Shown here: piece after piece, positions 1 to 13,039 of the stretch | How positions within the stretch are numbered: position 1 is the first letter of the stretch | Layout of the letters: each line of letters starts with the position of its first letter | Notes under the pieces: model-generated | Databases searched by the model: none | Seen by the model: the letters and a program-made list of their open reading frames with translations, nothing else | Told to the model about the DNA's origin: nothing | Assembly (NCBI RefSeq): GCF_019925205.1 | Contig: NC_083560.1 | Location: forward strand, 23,641,145-23,705,144 | From: Metopolophium dirhodum | Taxonomy: Eukaryota > Arthropoda > Insecta > Hemiptera > Aphididae | Direction of reading: 5' to 3' | DNA: 64,000 bases | Translations under genes and position numbers: made by a program

Positions 1-827
1 CATTTCGATTGATCGCTGAAGTAGAAGTTACACTCTGTGAATGATCCGGTGGTAAATGTAAAGTTGAGACTGCATCAGGTTTAAGTATACAAACTTTAGG
101 AGTGTATCCTAAGCGTTTTTAAAAAAATAAATTATTATTAAACATATTATATAAAATATATTATTTTTGACTACCAATAAAAAATTACAAAAAATAATTA
201 CCTAAAAGTTCTGCTTTCAAATCTCGGATGAAAAAATCTGGGGTAAAATGTTTAGAACAAACAATGATGTCTTAGAATTCCACTTATCACTTCGGCGACA
301 TTTATGTACCCACATATTACAGATATCAAGATGCTTTATTGGAAACCTATACATAGTTCATAATTTTTAAATTTATATTAAAACATTATTAAAGATCCCT
401 AAAATATTTCATTGAGTAAAAACATTTTATACTTGGGTTAATTAATTTCAAGATTTATTTTTACATGTTAATAATTTAATACGGTGCAAAAATATTTTAA
501 ATATAATAGTCTGTTAATTCAAAATGCTTATTTGATTTTAAGTAGCTACTTGATGTAAAATATTACAAGATTATTATTGGATGGTTTTCGTTTAACTATA
601 AAACTTTAAAAGTGTTGTTGTCATCGAAATAAACTACCAATATATTTTTCAGCATTCATATTTAATACAATAATACCCTATTGTGGAAAATTACAGTAAA
701 AGTAGGTAGGTACCTACCTGTGAAATGATATGTCGAGTCCTTGATCTTTAGTCTTGCTAGCATAATGCTTACACGTCGCTACAACACAAGATGATCCTCC
801 TGAGAGGTTTTTTGAATTTGTAGACAT
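1..827 (-). CDS. THAP-domain protein, 5' part (three exons, continues off left edge)
   Basis: Minus-strand exons at 827-718 (ATG at 827), 346-202 and 108-1. Exon 1 reads CVVATC, the first Cys pair of a THAP finger, and ends in HR. Exon 2 begins FPIKH, has the conserved W in NMWVHKCRR, then VCSKHF (third Cys and His of the C2CH set), PDFF and LKAELLG. Exon 3 starts YTPK and is followed by a Pro/Ser-rich stretch. All borders are GT/AG. THAP fingers are sequence-specific DNA-binding modules, often transposase-derived; a nuclear role is inferred from the family. Oddity: exon 2 is one base short near 268-276, so the frame slips between KWNS and DIIVCSKHF. Either this allele or assembly carries an indel, or the gene is decaying. 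The 3' part is outside the window. Confidence 0.8.
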
Positions 828-2469
828 GATATCCAATGAATTGTATTCAAATTAAATTATCAATACGCATACAACTTGCAAAAAAGAATGTGAAAACGAT
901 AAACATAAGTAACAAATTACAAAACTCGTAAAATCGCATGTGAAAACAATATATTTTATTATATTCACTATTGTAAGCAAAATAATATCTCCTGTCTTTA
1001 TTATCTATAAACCTTGATTGCTATCGATCCATCGGATGAGCCAAACTACCATTTATGGGAGATGTGGGAGGGGATGACATGATAAAATATAATTATCATA
1101 CACAATCATAGATAATAACACGATCTAAATCTTCCAAGACAGAAGATAAAAATATCTTTATTATCTATTTGGGGGCTTGAGCCCCCCCACCCAACACTTT
1201 TTTCCTATTAACGCCACTGTCTCTATGGCTCTATCCTTCATGCTCCCATCTACTTAGTCCATGGAATTTAGAGAAATGTGACCGGTGTAGTTAACTTCTT
1301 ACCAGGATAACCATAGATAATAATATATTATGTATTATATATTGTGATTATGTATTATCTATGATAATTACTGACTATCGGCATTCGGCAGTCTCGCTCG
1401 TAAGTAACTTCTAAGTTCTAACCTTATGATTCTTGTTTATTCTTGTTGCATTCATCCATTGTGAATTACGGAATTAGTGCATTGATTTTTAGACCTTACT
1501 ATGAGTGCAAATGTTATTTTTTATCGAAATCTATATACCTATCGATATAATATAGTCGCCATTGCAATCTGACTTGTTGGACTAAGTATAATATTTTTTT
1601 TTTGCCTCGAGAATTGAAATTCAAGAAAGCGCTGTGCCATTTCACAAGTAAGTTTACACTTTTAAACTGTAAATAAATCTAAAAATGGTATCTTTTCACA
1701 AATCAAATTCATATCATATTCATAGCCACGAATTGCCTCCTGTTGATTTACATAATTTATTTATTTTTCACATACTTTTAGTATAATGCATATTACTGCA
1801 CTTTTTAATTACGATAATATTTACCATTTACAGTGTTGACAGTTGAGCTCAGATAACAAAAAAAATATCTAGATACAAATAAACATAAATATAAAACGTT
1901 ATTTTCGAAATAATAAAATAGATAAATTTAAATTTTTACATATTAGGTACCTAATAACAAAAAAAATAAATATTAGTATTTATAACATTATAAGTGAAGA
2001 TGATTATTTGCATGTAAATAAAATATTATCTTCCAAGATATGACTTATTTAATTAAATTTACTGTTACATACGTATTACAATATTTAGCCTGTAAAACTT
2101 GATTATAAAAATATTGTAACATACTTACATTTATATAATGCATAAAATAAGTGTACCGAGTGGATATTTAAGAATACTATAGTTAATAATTAAACATAAA
2201 TAATAATTTTCATTAATCAACCATACATAAAACAATACATTTTAATCTTAATTTATGTGTATGGATTTCCATTAGTATATATTATTATTATTATATTTTA
2301 TCCAATATACATACAATGACATTTTCAATTGCTATGTTTTCGGCAAAAATTTAATTCTAACTACTATATTACTAATAGTAAAATAAATTACTTTAATTAG
2401 AGTAATTTATTGCACTCTTTTTAATACAAGGTTCTTCATAAGTTGTTATGAGTGTAATTAAAAATAATA
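828..2469. other. Intergenic, AT-rich; no gene recognised
   Basis: This lies between the divergent THAP gene and the gene starting at 3780, so it probably holds the promoters and any 5' UTR exons of both. No coding frame is supported. It contains one short polyG/polyC repeat at 1171-1219. Confidence 0.5.
1171..1219 (-). repeat. Fragment of polyG/polyC dispersed repeat (family B)
   Basis: A G-run/C-run pair is followed by 'taacgccactg'. The same ending occurs at 18036 and, inverted or degenerate, near 42420, 42800 and 44570. It looks like the end of a short DNA transposon whose terminus reads CAGTGGCGTA. Confidence 0.5.
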
Positions 2470-3350
2470 ATTAATTCACAATGCATTTTCAGTTGGAAAT
2501 TCATAAAAATTTTCTTTTCATTTGTAGAATTTGTAAAATTTAATACAAGATGAGAAAAGTTTTTTTACCTTTAACAAAGCAAAAATTTGTTAAATCCTGT
2601 AAATCACATTAATTGTTTATGAGTGTTTGAAGTTAATATTTATTGGATAACCCGTAAATTGTCAATTTTTCATTGAACTATTTTCTTATTTTCTTGTAAT
2701 TCAAAAACGATTAAACCATGGATACATGCAATTTTCATCAAGTTTATATTTTACCACTCCAAAAATTTCGACTCTGTTTGAGCCATTTATAGACATTTTA
2801 GAATTTTTTTTTGTTTTTTCCATAATTAATGTCAATTAAATAGCCATTACAGGGGCGAGATATTTTTTCAATAATTTATGTTAAAACATTTTTTAAAACA
2901 ATTTTTTATTGGGTTCTAAGACTTGAACATTTTATACAAGGTTCTTCTAAAGTTGTTATAACAGCAGTTCAAAAATATTAAAAATGCATAGTTATGATTT
3001 TCCTTTTTATGATTATTTTGCAATTAAAAATGCATCAAATATTCAATTTTTATGACTTAAGTTTTAAAATTTAAAACGAGATTAATTATAAGTATTTCAT
3101 GTAATAACGAAAATCTAAAAAAAGTGTAAACACAATTTTAGATTCTGAATGGAGCAAAGACACAATGGTGTGTGTTTTTTTTAATTATTTTTTTGTTTCT
3201 GTTTACACAATAATAATAATCAAAATAATACTGTGATTTTCCACAACAGTATCTTTTCTGTTGGGAAAGTGAATGTAGTTGGTAGCATTCAATAGGTAAA
3301 AATTTATAATTTGCAATACCTAGTTTTTACAATCGTCGGGAATAACCAAA
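2470..3350 (+). repeat. Diverged copy of dispersed repeat A
   Basis: Contains the recurring blocks of the common element in this window: 'gactctgtttgagcc', a stretch before 'tttaacaaagc', 'tagattctgaatgg', a 'gtgtgtttttttt' run, and 'tgggaaagtgaatgtagtt'. Better copies lie at 13340, 52500 and, inverted, 55066-56432. No reading frame is present. Confidence 0.6.
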
Positions 3351-3779
3351 TCAAATTTAATTAAAAACAGAGAAAAAAAACAAGTTATATCTTGTTAAAA
3401 CAGAAAATAAAATATTTTATTATTTTATAAGTTATAAATTATATTATTTTCTTTTAATTTGACCAAAATATTTTTGTTATTTAACCTAAAATAGTGAGCA
3501 TCCCCCATGCTTGTACTGACTAGCTACTTTAAATATATTCATTAATTATAATGATTAAATTAGTAATAAGGGCCACTACAATTTTATGACATATATATTA
3601 ATATATTTCAAAGAATACAAAATTAAAATATGTGTTGTATTAATTATAATTTTATATTTGTACCAAATAATCTTCAAACATAATTTTAATGAGTATTTTT
3701 GTTTTATAGATAAATTACCTTCCTTAAGTAATTTAAATTCTTTTTAAAGACGAAAATAAGGAATAATAATAAAAAAAAA

Positions 3780-6700
3780 ATGGATAATAAGCATATTAGT
3801 AATACAACTCAAGCCAGCTCGGAAGAATTATTAAATAACCATTTTCAGCAAAATGTATCCTATGCAACAACAAATTCTTATAATATATTAAATGAGTTTG
3901 ATGATTTTTTAAATTATATCAAAACAGAAAAATATTCACTTTATCATGATGAATCAAATAATTCAGAAGATTCTGCCGGTATAGATTGTAAGTATATTGT
4001 TAATAAAAGAAAAAAAACAACAACAAGATGAAATATGAGAATAATGTTTTCACTTGTTCGTCTTCGACGCACGTCAGCTTTTTCAAGTTCTAGATTAATC
4101 ATTACATTTTTTAAAGCATTGCACCACAATATACTGTTAATGAAGGTAGTTTGTGGACTGTTACAGAAATTTATGCAACCTATTTTGTCACTTTAATTGT
4201 TTTTTTTAGGATGGCTCAAAATGTCTTTAGAGTTCCCCAGTGTCTGTATGGTGTGAAACACTCTACTAAAATTATTATTATTGTTGTTTGAATATTTGGG
4301 ATTATAATATAAATACAACAAAAATTGAGTTTCGAATTTTCAATATCTTGAATATCTCTAAAATCTCAACAAATTACAAATTAGATCCTATTTGATAACA
4401 GAAAATATTGAAGACCTAAATATTTAACATGAAATAATTTTTGTAGTCTATAAATAGTATTTTTGTTTTAAAAAAATAAATGTATTTGTAAAATAAATAC
4501 ATTCATTGCTTTGCTTATAATTTAAAAAGTTAGTAAATACTTAATTAATCAACAGTATTATTTGTATTTTTATTATTTATTATAGCAGTTTATACATGAG
4601 TATTTATATTTTTATCTAGGTAAAATTGTAAATATGCATACAAGTCCTCCGTCATCAACATTGCCAATCATGTGAGTACCTTAAAATTTAATTGTTGTCT
4701 CATAATTAATGTGTTGGAAGTTACAGATTATATTTGCAAAATAACTATAGTTGTGATAATCTTTTGATTCTTAAAATAGTATGTTGTTTTGGTATTTTCA
4801 GGAAAATATTATCACCAAAATCAGGACCACATATTTGCCTTGAATGCTGTTTTAAGTGTAATAACATTTTTAGTGTACTTGAAAGTCCTTTACATATACA
4901 TTGGATACGAAGTATTGATAAAAAAAATGAATTTTTAAAAAGTAAGAGTTTAGGATATTTAAAATTATATATATAATAATTATATGTAGCTCATAATTTC
5001 ACAATTTTTGATCTAAAAATAGTTTTCCTGAATACATACAATGTCTGTTTCATTTTCCACTATACATTTTTCTTAACAGTTATGATACAATTATATATAC
5101 ATTTTTTGTAATTACAGACAACAGCGGCTCTTAGGCGCAATTTAGTGAGGAGGAGGGATGCTATCGGTTATTTTCATAATATTTACTATTAATAGTATAG
5201 ATGTTAGTTGACAAATAGACAAAAGCAATTCCAAACATTTTAAAGAACCATTAAATATATTTCAATAACTCAATAAATAACTGTCTTATGTTCCATAATA
5301 CTAATATTAAATCACTTATTAAATTTATACTTTCGTATTTTATTATATTTTAGCTCATTTATGCATGCAAATTTAAGTATTTTTAAGTCCTTGAATATTT
5401 AAATGTTAAATGATTAATATCGGGCTGCATGAAAAATTTAGTCATTTAATGGTTTAATCTAGTTTATTTTACCAATCGCAGGCCACTAAATCATGTTTAA
5501 GGGACCATTAGCTCACTATTGATTAATCAAATGTTTAGTGATTATTCATGCAACCTGGCAGAAGGTTACATAATTAAAAGTATATCAGAAATTGTTGAGA
5601 TGGGCTTGCCACTTAACTAATTTTAACTATAATTTATAGTTTAAATGTTAATAAATCAAAAAACTTTTTGTATAATGACTAAATTTTCAATATTAAATAT
5701 ATGAATCTAATGACCAATTTTGTATTGTAATCAAGTGTCTGTCTGACTCTTCCCTTAAAATGGTATGGATCCATAAATTAGTGGAAGACATATTATGTTT
5801 GTACAATTATAATTTTAAATATTTGATAATTGAATGATTTTAGTTGAGCCCTCATTATGTGATGATTCATGCCTTTGTGATTTATGCTGGAAAGATCTTG
5901 AAAAAACTTACAAATCCATTAAATCTAATAATAGAAAAGAAGAAACATATTCAGAAAAAAAGTATAGATTGTTAGAACGCTATACGAAAAAAAAGGTTTC
6001 AAAAAATCAAAATCAAGCTAGGAGATGTTCAATACATTTATGCTCTCGATATTATTGTCAGAAAATGACTGTAAATGAGTGTGAAAATATTAAAAACTTA
6101 TTTTTAACATTTGAGTATTGTCATGTAAGTCAATAATATTAATGTATTGTACAACAAATTAAAAGACTAATAATTATTTGTTATTATTTTAGTTAATTTT
6201 TGTTCAATCTACAAAACAAACTACAGACTTTTTGAAATTTCCCTTTCGTCTTTGTAAAGTTCATAGAGATATGGTAAATATACTTAAAATGTATTAATAA
6301 CTACTTATTAAATATTGTTCTTGAACATAGTTTAGTATAATTGTTATTTATTTAGATCTTGGTAATGTTAACATGTCAAATCTGTGGTGACAAACTAAAT
6401 GCATCATTTAACACTGATGACTGGTCAATGTACGAAATATGGAATTTAATATTGATTGAAAATCATCTTCCTTTAATACTGAAACCAGGTATGTTCATAT
6501 GTGTAACTTGTAAAGGACACATTTCTAAAACAATTCCTGGTTTCCCAACTATCGACTTGCCACGTTTACAGAAATATATCCTTAAAAAGTAAGCCTTTTT
6601 TATAGAAATTAATTCTTTTTTATCATTATATTAAACGTAATAAAATTTCAGCAAAGTAATTTGTTTAAAATTATATGGAAAATCGCAGACGAACTTGTAC

Positions 6701-8698
6701 AATATAATATGTAAAGGATCAACATATATAGCATCTCCCATTGTTTTTCCCAGTACTAAGAAAGAAAATGAACGTGTACGTTCGACAAAAGTTAAGTTTT
6801 CTGATCCTTTGATAACTGCATATTATAATTATGAAGAAGAAATTAATAAAAATGATACAAAATCAATAACAAGCACTGCATTATCTAATGTAGCTCAACA
6901 AAATCCGTATACACCTAAATTACAATTAAAAGGTGAAGGATTTGATTATTTTAAACTTGAAAAATATTTTAAGACATATGATAAATCACTTCAAAATGTA
7001 TATCAAGTTGACAATGTAGAAATTGATGAAAACGAATCAGAGATTATTGGTTCTTGTCAAGGTATTAGTGAACACAATGGAATAGAAAATAATCAAAGCA
7101 AGATAAATTCTCATCCTATAATAATATGTAGTGTTGCCCAAGATAGTATGAATCTAAATGAAGGTAATCAATGTATGAACAAAATAAATACAATTCATAA
7201 ACATGTTTATTTAAATGAGACTGACAATAGTATGAATTCATTTATTGCAGAAGTAGAACCACCTAATGCGATAGTTAACCCTGTTTCGATAAAAAGAAAA
7301 CAAAGCAATCTTATATGCCATACAATTTCTAATAAAGATGTGAAGAAACAAAAACTGAATGAAAATAATATTTTCTATGAAAAAAATTCAACAGATGATG
7401 ATAGTGCCAAATCCTACAAGAATAAAAATACTGATCATTCATGTATAAATCCACAAAGTAGTTCGAATATGACTTACAATTGTAAAAATAAATATAGTTC
7501 TAATTCTGATACATCAGATTCTGGAAAATTTTCTGAAGTTAGCAGTGAAGAAATATTAACAGATAGTCAAAAAGAAGATATGAAAATGGATTGTAAATTT
7601 GTATCTGATAGTGAAAAATCCATAGATGGTAAAATTATATTGAATGACCAAAATATATTAGAAAAATATACAACTAATTTAGATAGTGTGAAAGACTCAA
7701 ATTTTGAAATGGTGCTTGATGCTAAATCTGATTCAGATAGTGATGGAAAATCCAATATAAATATATCTGTTACTGAAGAGTTTAATAAAAAATTATCTAC
7801 CTTCAAAATTGTATCCAATGTTCAAAAAGGATTAGATCATGAAATATTATTGGATGGTGATAAAGTCTTTGAAACTGCATCTTGGAGTGAGAAAGGAACA
7901 ATAAAATATAAAATTATATATGATTATGAAATTAAACCTTCGAGTAATCAGGGATCCACATGTATAATTATATCCGATAATGACAAGAAATTCAATAATA
8001 AAGTATTTTCTACCTACAAAATTAATGTTCAAAAAGGATCAGATAGTCAAATATTATTGGATGGTGAAATGGTTAAGATTCTGTCTGAGAGTGAAAATAG
8101 AAAGGCAATATATGAAATTGATCCATCTCTTAATGAGAGATCCATATATAAAACCGCATCTTGGAGTGAAAAAGGAACAATAAAATATAAAAATATATCT
8201 GATGATGAAATTAAACCTTTAGGTAATCAGGGATCTACATGTATAATTATATTTGATAATGAAAAGCAATTTATTAATAAAAATTTATCTACTTACAAAA
8301 TTGTATCCAATTTTGAAAAAGAATCAGATTGTGAAATGTTATTGAATTGTGAAAAAGTCTATGATATTGAGTCTGATAGTGAAAATGGTAAGATAAAATA
8401 TACGATTGTATCTAAAAATGAAATCAAATCGTCTGGTAATAATGGGTCCCAATGTACAATTATATCCAATAATAAAGATAATAAAAAATCTACTTTCAAA
8501 ATTTTAGTAAAAAATTTTCAAAAAGGATCACATTCTGCATTAATGGATGGTGAAAAATCCAGTGAAATGTTGCCTGAAAATGAGAATGGAAGAATAAAAT
8601 GTATGATTGCATCTGAGATTGAAGAGGAATTGCATTATAAAAAGGTTTTAGATATTAAAACTACATCAAACAGTAAAATGTTAGTAAACAGGGTTTAA
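3780..8698 (+). CDS. Unidentified Cys/His-cluster protein with repeated acidic C-terminal half (7 exons)
   Basis: Exons 3780-3987, 4620-4671, 4802-4941, 5844-6124, 6193-6273, 6356-6588 and 6652-8698 have GT/AG borders and every phase agrees, giving 1013 residues. After a Ser/Asn-rich N-terminus come Cys clusters: ICLECCFKC (exon 3), CDDSCLCDLC and CSIHLCSRYYC (exon 4), LCKVHRD (exon 5), and CQICGD with CVTCKGH about 50 residues later (exon 6). These suggest a compound zinc-binding module. The last exon is acidic, Ser/Asn/Lys-rich and probably disordered. It carries four diverged repeats opening [LFK]ST[FY]KI at 7793, 8006, 8285 and 8486; each continues with a QKG..LLDGE-like block, and three carry an SEKGTIKYK-like block. 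I do not recognise the family. A nuclear or chromatin role would only be a guess from composition. An intron-free reading gives only fragments. Confidence 0.75.
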
Positions 8699-8797
8699 AA
8701 CGGTTAGATGTAAATAATAACAATTATTTTACTTGTATTTAATTGCTTACCGATTAAACATACTTTTTAAATTTTTAAGTACCTATTCAATAAGATA

Positions 8798-8803
8798 AAT
8801 AAA
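8798..8803 (+). terminator. Probable polyadenylation signal AATAAA
   Basis: A canonical AATAAA lies 100 bp after the stop codon of the 3780-8698 gene. It is the first perfect hexamer I see downstream, though AT-richness makes chance copies common. Confidence 0.4.
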
Positions 8804-8810
8804 TAGATTT

Positions 8811-9450
8811 AAGTTCAAACATTTAAATATTAATAATAACATTTGTTTATAAGATTTGTGTAGTATTTAATCTTGAATCTTTTTTTGTTGTCTATAATAT
8901 AATATGACACAACATATTAAAATACAAGATTATTATAATTTTTTTTTTTACTAGTAAATGCATACATATAAAAACTTTTGCTTATATATTTATTTTTTAA
9001 GTTATAAAATATTGAATAATAAATTGTAAATGATATTGTGAAACTTTCTTTTGGATATCAATTATTTTTCTAATTTAACAATTAATTGCTGACAGATTTC
9101 ACAACATATTATATTTTGAATTAGTATGTAAGATGAACACAAAATTAAAAATAGATTAAATTTAAACGTTGTAGTATATAACTATTTATGTAGGTATCTC
9201 CTAGTTGTAATCTTAAATTAGTTATAACTTTTGTATTAAATATTAGAATAACTAGAATCAGCTAAAATTATTTGATGATAGCGACAATAACTCTTGGAAA
9301 GTAGTAAAAGATGAAGGAAGAACAAACATTTTTAAATTTTATAAAATATTATTATACCTATATTTTATATTTTAACATAATAAAAAATAAAATTCAAGAT
9401 TTTCAGCAAATTATTACTGTTATATTTAATATACTAAAATATATTACAAT
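8811..9450. other. Intergenic, AT-rich; nothing recognised
   Basis: No protein-like frame, RNA gene or strong repeat is seen. Short open stretches here have random composition. Confidence 0.5.
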
Positions 9451-9453
9451 TAA

Positions 9454-9510
9454 GAGGGTGCTATCCATACATTTGTCGTCTATGTCTTACATACGTACGA
9501 CATACCAAAT
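9454..9510 (+). repeat. Terminal-repeat block related to MITE family D
   Basis: Reads 'agggtgctatccatacatt' then '..tacgtacgacat'. This matches the terminal inverted repeat of the MITE at 56575-56905 (aggacgctacccatgcattt). It sits directly against the 3' end of the decayed gag on the other strand. Confidence 0.5.
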
Positions 9511-10570
9511 CTAGAGGTTTTTTAATGCTTGCGATCAATGTATTATCTGCTACCCTTATTAACTGAAAAGTTTCTTAGGGTACTCCTTTTAAAATGTTTT
9601 CACATATTTCTTCTTTGGTCATATTCTTGTTTATTTTATAACATATTCCTACTATTTTAATTATAAATTCTTTATATGCTTCTCCTTTTGCTAGTTTCAG
9701 ATTTTACAATTTTGTCATTAGCAAGTGTTTATTTCTTACTAATGTAAATTCTGTTATTAATTCACTTTTGACTTTGTTCCATGTTATATTTTCGTTTTTT
9801 GATTTTAGTTGTTCAAAAAAATCATCTGCTGAGTCTTAAAGATATAGTTGTAGAATAATTACTTTGTTTTTGTCTTCCCATTCGTTCAAGACAACTATCA
9901 GTTCAAATTTTTTTATGAATTTATCTATATCCTCGTTTTGTTTTCCTGAGGGTTATAGTTAAACGCCATTTTTATAATGTATTTATTTTTTAACGTTTTT
10001 TTTGAACCTTTTTCAATATTATTATTCGTGTTGATCTGTTCACCCGATATAATTAAATTATCCTCTTTAAAAGTTAAGTCTGTTTCATTTGAGCTATCCT
10101 CAGTGTCTTCGTTGTTCCTAAAACTTTTTAATGCTGATTTTACAAGATTCCTTAAATTACTAATTGTCAATGAAATGTCATTATGTATATTATAAAAATC
10201 TAAGAAACCCATTATTTCCGGTTTATTTAGTAAATTTATCCACGCTAATGTTCGCTGGGAAATTATAAACTCAAATTTCTTTTGTGCTGGTAATAGATTA
10301 AAATCTTCTTTTTCTGAAGTCTCTACTACGTATAGAGTGTACTCTGTAAATGTTTGAACAAGTTTTGCTGACGGGGAGGTATCTTTCCAAACCTGGAATT
10401 TGAAAAATAGTTACCTAAATCGACTTCTTCGATTTTCCGCAATAGATTTATTAGATTAATTTCGTTTTTTTCGGAATTAAAATTTTCATTCAGGTATAAT
10501 ATATTTGTTCTATCCACTTTTGTTATTTGGATGTAAATTGAAACAAGGCTGTTTATTAAATTGCCTTTTT
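9510..10570 (-). pseudogene. Retrotransposon Gag (capsid-like) remnant
   Basis: Read leftwards from about 10570, one long frame runs through FNLLPAQKKFEF and IMGFLDFYNIHND to MAFNYNPQE. It then shifts frame near 9940 and continues with DIDKFIKKFELIVVLNEW, DDFFEQL, KGEAYKEFI and ICENILKGVP. This is the layout of LTR-retrotransposon Gag capsids (helical, W, E-rich, then an exclusion of about 100 residues ending in a conserved L.G.P). Three in-frame stops and the frameshift show it is dead. The apparent start at 10577 is a TTG inside a neighbouring AT repeat and is not a true start. No pol is seen downstream. Confidence 0.6.
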
Positions 10571-10790
10571 TATCCAATTTAAGTTTTATATTTATAAAGA
10601 CTTTTATTTAAAACTTTTTATGGAATTAATAAAATAAATTTCTCTTTCATTATTAATATTAATTCGATAAAGGTTGTAATCTTTATTAAAAACATTTTTA
10701 ATAAAAAATCTAAATAGAATAAAAGCCTAGTTGAATAAAAAAATCTAAATTTGATAAAAATTCCAAATTAGGGCATTTCCCCCAGCACCT
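10570..10790 (+). repeat. Repeat C: degenerate 'aataaaaaatctaaattgga' array
   Basis: Short degenerate units of the form gaataaaa / atctaaattggataaa recur here, followed by 'gggcatttcccccagcacc'. Larger arrays of the same unit lie at 48080-48400, 51660-52500 and 53960-54220. Confidence 0.55.
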
Positions 10791-12798
10791 CCCCCCCCCA
10801 AAAAAAAAATTTGGTTTAAAAAAAACTAAATCTCTACAAACGAAAAAATTAGATTACAAACAAATACAAACAGGCTACAAACAAATGAAAAAAATAAAAT
10901 AAAATTTCGAAATTAAGGGGCTGGGGAAATGTACCTCTCATATTCTAATATTTAAACTATTGAAACACATGATAACAAACCAATTTAACTACTTAAGTGT
11001 ATATAAAGGTAGTTATAAGAAAAAAATATTTAGTTTTAGTAAATTAAACCTATTCCAATTATTTCAAATAAAAGTATAAATGCATATTTTAATAAATTTA
11101 GAGGACCATAGTTAATAAACTAGCAAACCAAAATTGATGATATGACTAACAACATTTTCAGAAAAAAAATCTTTACCAGAATCCATTAAAAAATATATTA
11201 GTTACCATTTGAAAAAATGAAGTTAATTTTGCTATTGGTACGCCTAGGTGTTTAAAAATTTTGAAATTGTTATAAAAAAATGACCTGTTAAAAATAAAGA
11301 AACGTCTTTTCGTTTTAACAAAAGTTCATATCATTGTTCCATAATTGTTAAAAAAAACCCCACATACAATGACATAAGATACACCCTGTATAATTATTAT
11401 CAATTATTATGGCCCATGACCCATACGCCAATATAATGGAGGGGAATAGTAAGTTCCTACACGAGAGGATAAAGTAAAAAACTACATACATCAATTCCTA
11501 CAAATGTGATGTGTTAATTCTTACACTGATCATACACTAAATTTTTATCAACAATATATCCATATATTTTGAAAATTATTTAAATACTCAAACTTTTTCA
11601 AGTAAATAAATACATCGAAATAAGAACCACAAATAGTAATACAAAAACAAAAATCGGTAAAAAAATTAAACATAAATAGAAAATATTTTTTTTCACAATT
11701 ATTTATTTATGAAATGTATTGTTATTAGCTCCTGCCTGACTATACATTTAATATAATATTAAATATTATTTTAGAGTATTAAAATAAGAATTGTGCATTA
11801 GTTTGTTCAAGTATAATATTGATGTTTTAAAAATTATAAAAAATTTGTGTGCCATTAACTATTAAATGATAAGTCGATGAAATATACTTTAACCAACAAA
11901 AACTTTTACTATTGTCAAATGTAGGATAATGCTATTTTCTTTTCAAAATATACTTCAAATTGTTAAGTACAACTGAAGTTCAAACTATAAAATGTTGACT
12001 TCTTACAATTTTCATTTTTAAATACTTATTTAAATGGATGTAAGCGAGTTATAAGTATTTCAAACAATTTACAATTTTGAAATACTCATGACATTTAATT
12101 TTCTAAGAGGTCACTTTTCTCTAATTTTAGTAATTATTATTATTATTGTAATCAGTAATGTGAACATACAATTTGCTATGTTGTGCGTGGGTCAAAGAGA
12201 GAAAACAAAGTGTGCTGACATCCAAGCCTTAGTGTGCAATATGTATATACAGGCAAGGATAACTTCATACATATTTTCCAGACAAAAAATAATAATATAA
12301 ATTACCAGTTAGCATCATAATTTTTTGGTCCAAATGATTTTCCAATCCCCTGAAATGTACATTATTACATTAAGTACCTAAATGAAATATATTTTCAGAT
12401 TATTTAGATGGTATAAGTTAGGCAGTTAGTTATCTATGAACGAGTAAATAACCCAAATACATTTGCATGTTGTAATTTAATCAATATTTGAAGAATGACA
12501 TTTTAAAAACACAAACAAGGATTTGACAATCTTATGTTTTCAAAAATATTATTGTCTCCTTATATAACATATTTTCCACAAAAAGAAGAACACAATATAA
12601 ACATTAAACAATATAAAACTAATCAGTACCCATAATATTAACTTACCATTTAAAGAGAATAATAAACAAAAATACATAAATACAATCAGTCAATAGCTTA
12701 TGTATTTTATATACACAACTTTTTACACTGATATAATTAAATCTAAATACTTAAGACTAATATTTTATTATTTACAAATAATAGGTACTAACCAAAAA
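10791..12798. other. Intergenic, AT-rich; no gene recognised
   Basis: Nothing coding is supported. Near 12165-12220 the text 'catacaatttgctatgttg' resembles 'gtacaatttgctatgttat' at 56938, so a decayed copy of the same repeat is likely there. Confidence 0.4.
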
Positions 12799-13008
12799 TT
12801 AAATTAATTTGTTAATTAAAAAAATATTAGTTATATGATCTATTTCCTCATCAATATGATCTTCCTCCACATGTATGTTAATGAGTTGCTGGGTAGACAG
12901 TTCATAAGCGATTAATTTCCTAAATGAGAGCATATTCTTTTGACTGAAATTAAATTCGGCATCTCTCGACAAATACTCCGCGAATGTGCACACGAACACT
13001 CCGCAGTC
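12799..13008 (-). pseudogene. Ulp1/SENP SUMO-protease C-terminal exon (isolated)
   Basis: After a possible AG acceptor at 13010-13009 the exon opens DCGVFVCTFAEYLSRD and continues FNFSQKNM, FRKLIAYEL. This is the hallmark end of C48-family cysteine proteases: the Cys of DCGVF is the catalytic nucleophile and the FSQ..M..FR..I..E pattern follows it. The catalytic His and Asp, normally within about 100 residues upstream, are not found in the adjacent minus-strand sequence in any frame. So this is a stranded 3' exon, either of a gene with remote exons or of a broken copy. Ulp1-type proteases deconjugate SUMO-like proteins and are also carried by some DNA transposons. Confidence 0.65.
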
Positions 13009-13039
13009 CTTCAAATTTTAGATTTCAAAAGAAAATATT

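Noticed and set aside
9311..9514. Plus-strand 67-codon frame
   Set aside because: Low-complexity Ile/Tyr/Lys reading of AT-rich DNA, overlapping the gag relic end and a MITE terminal block.
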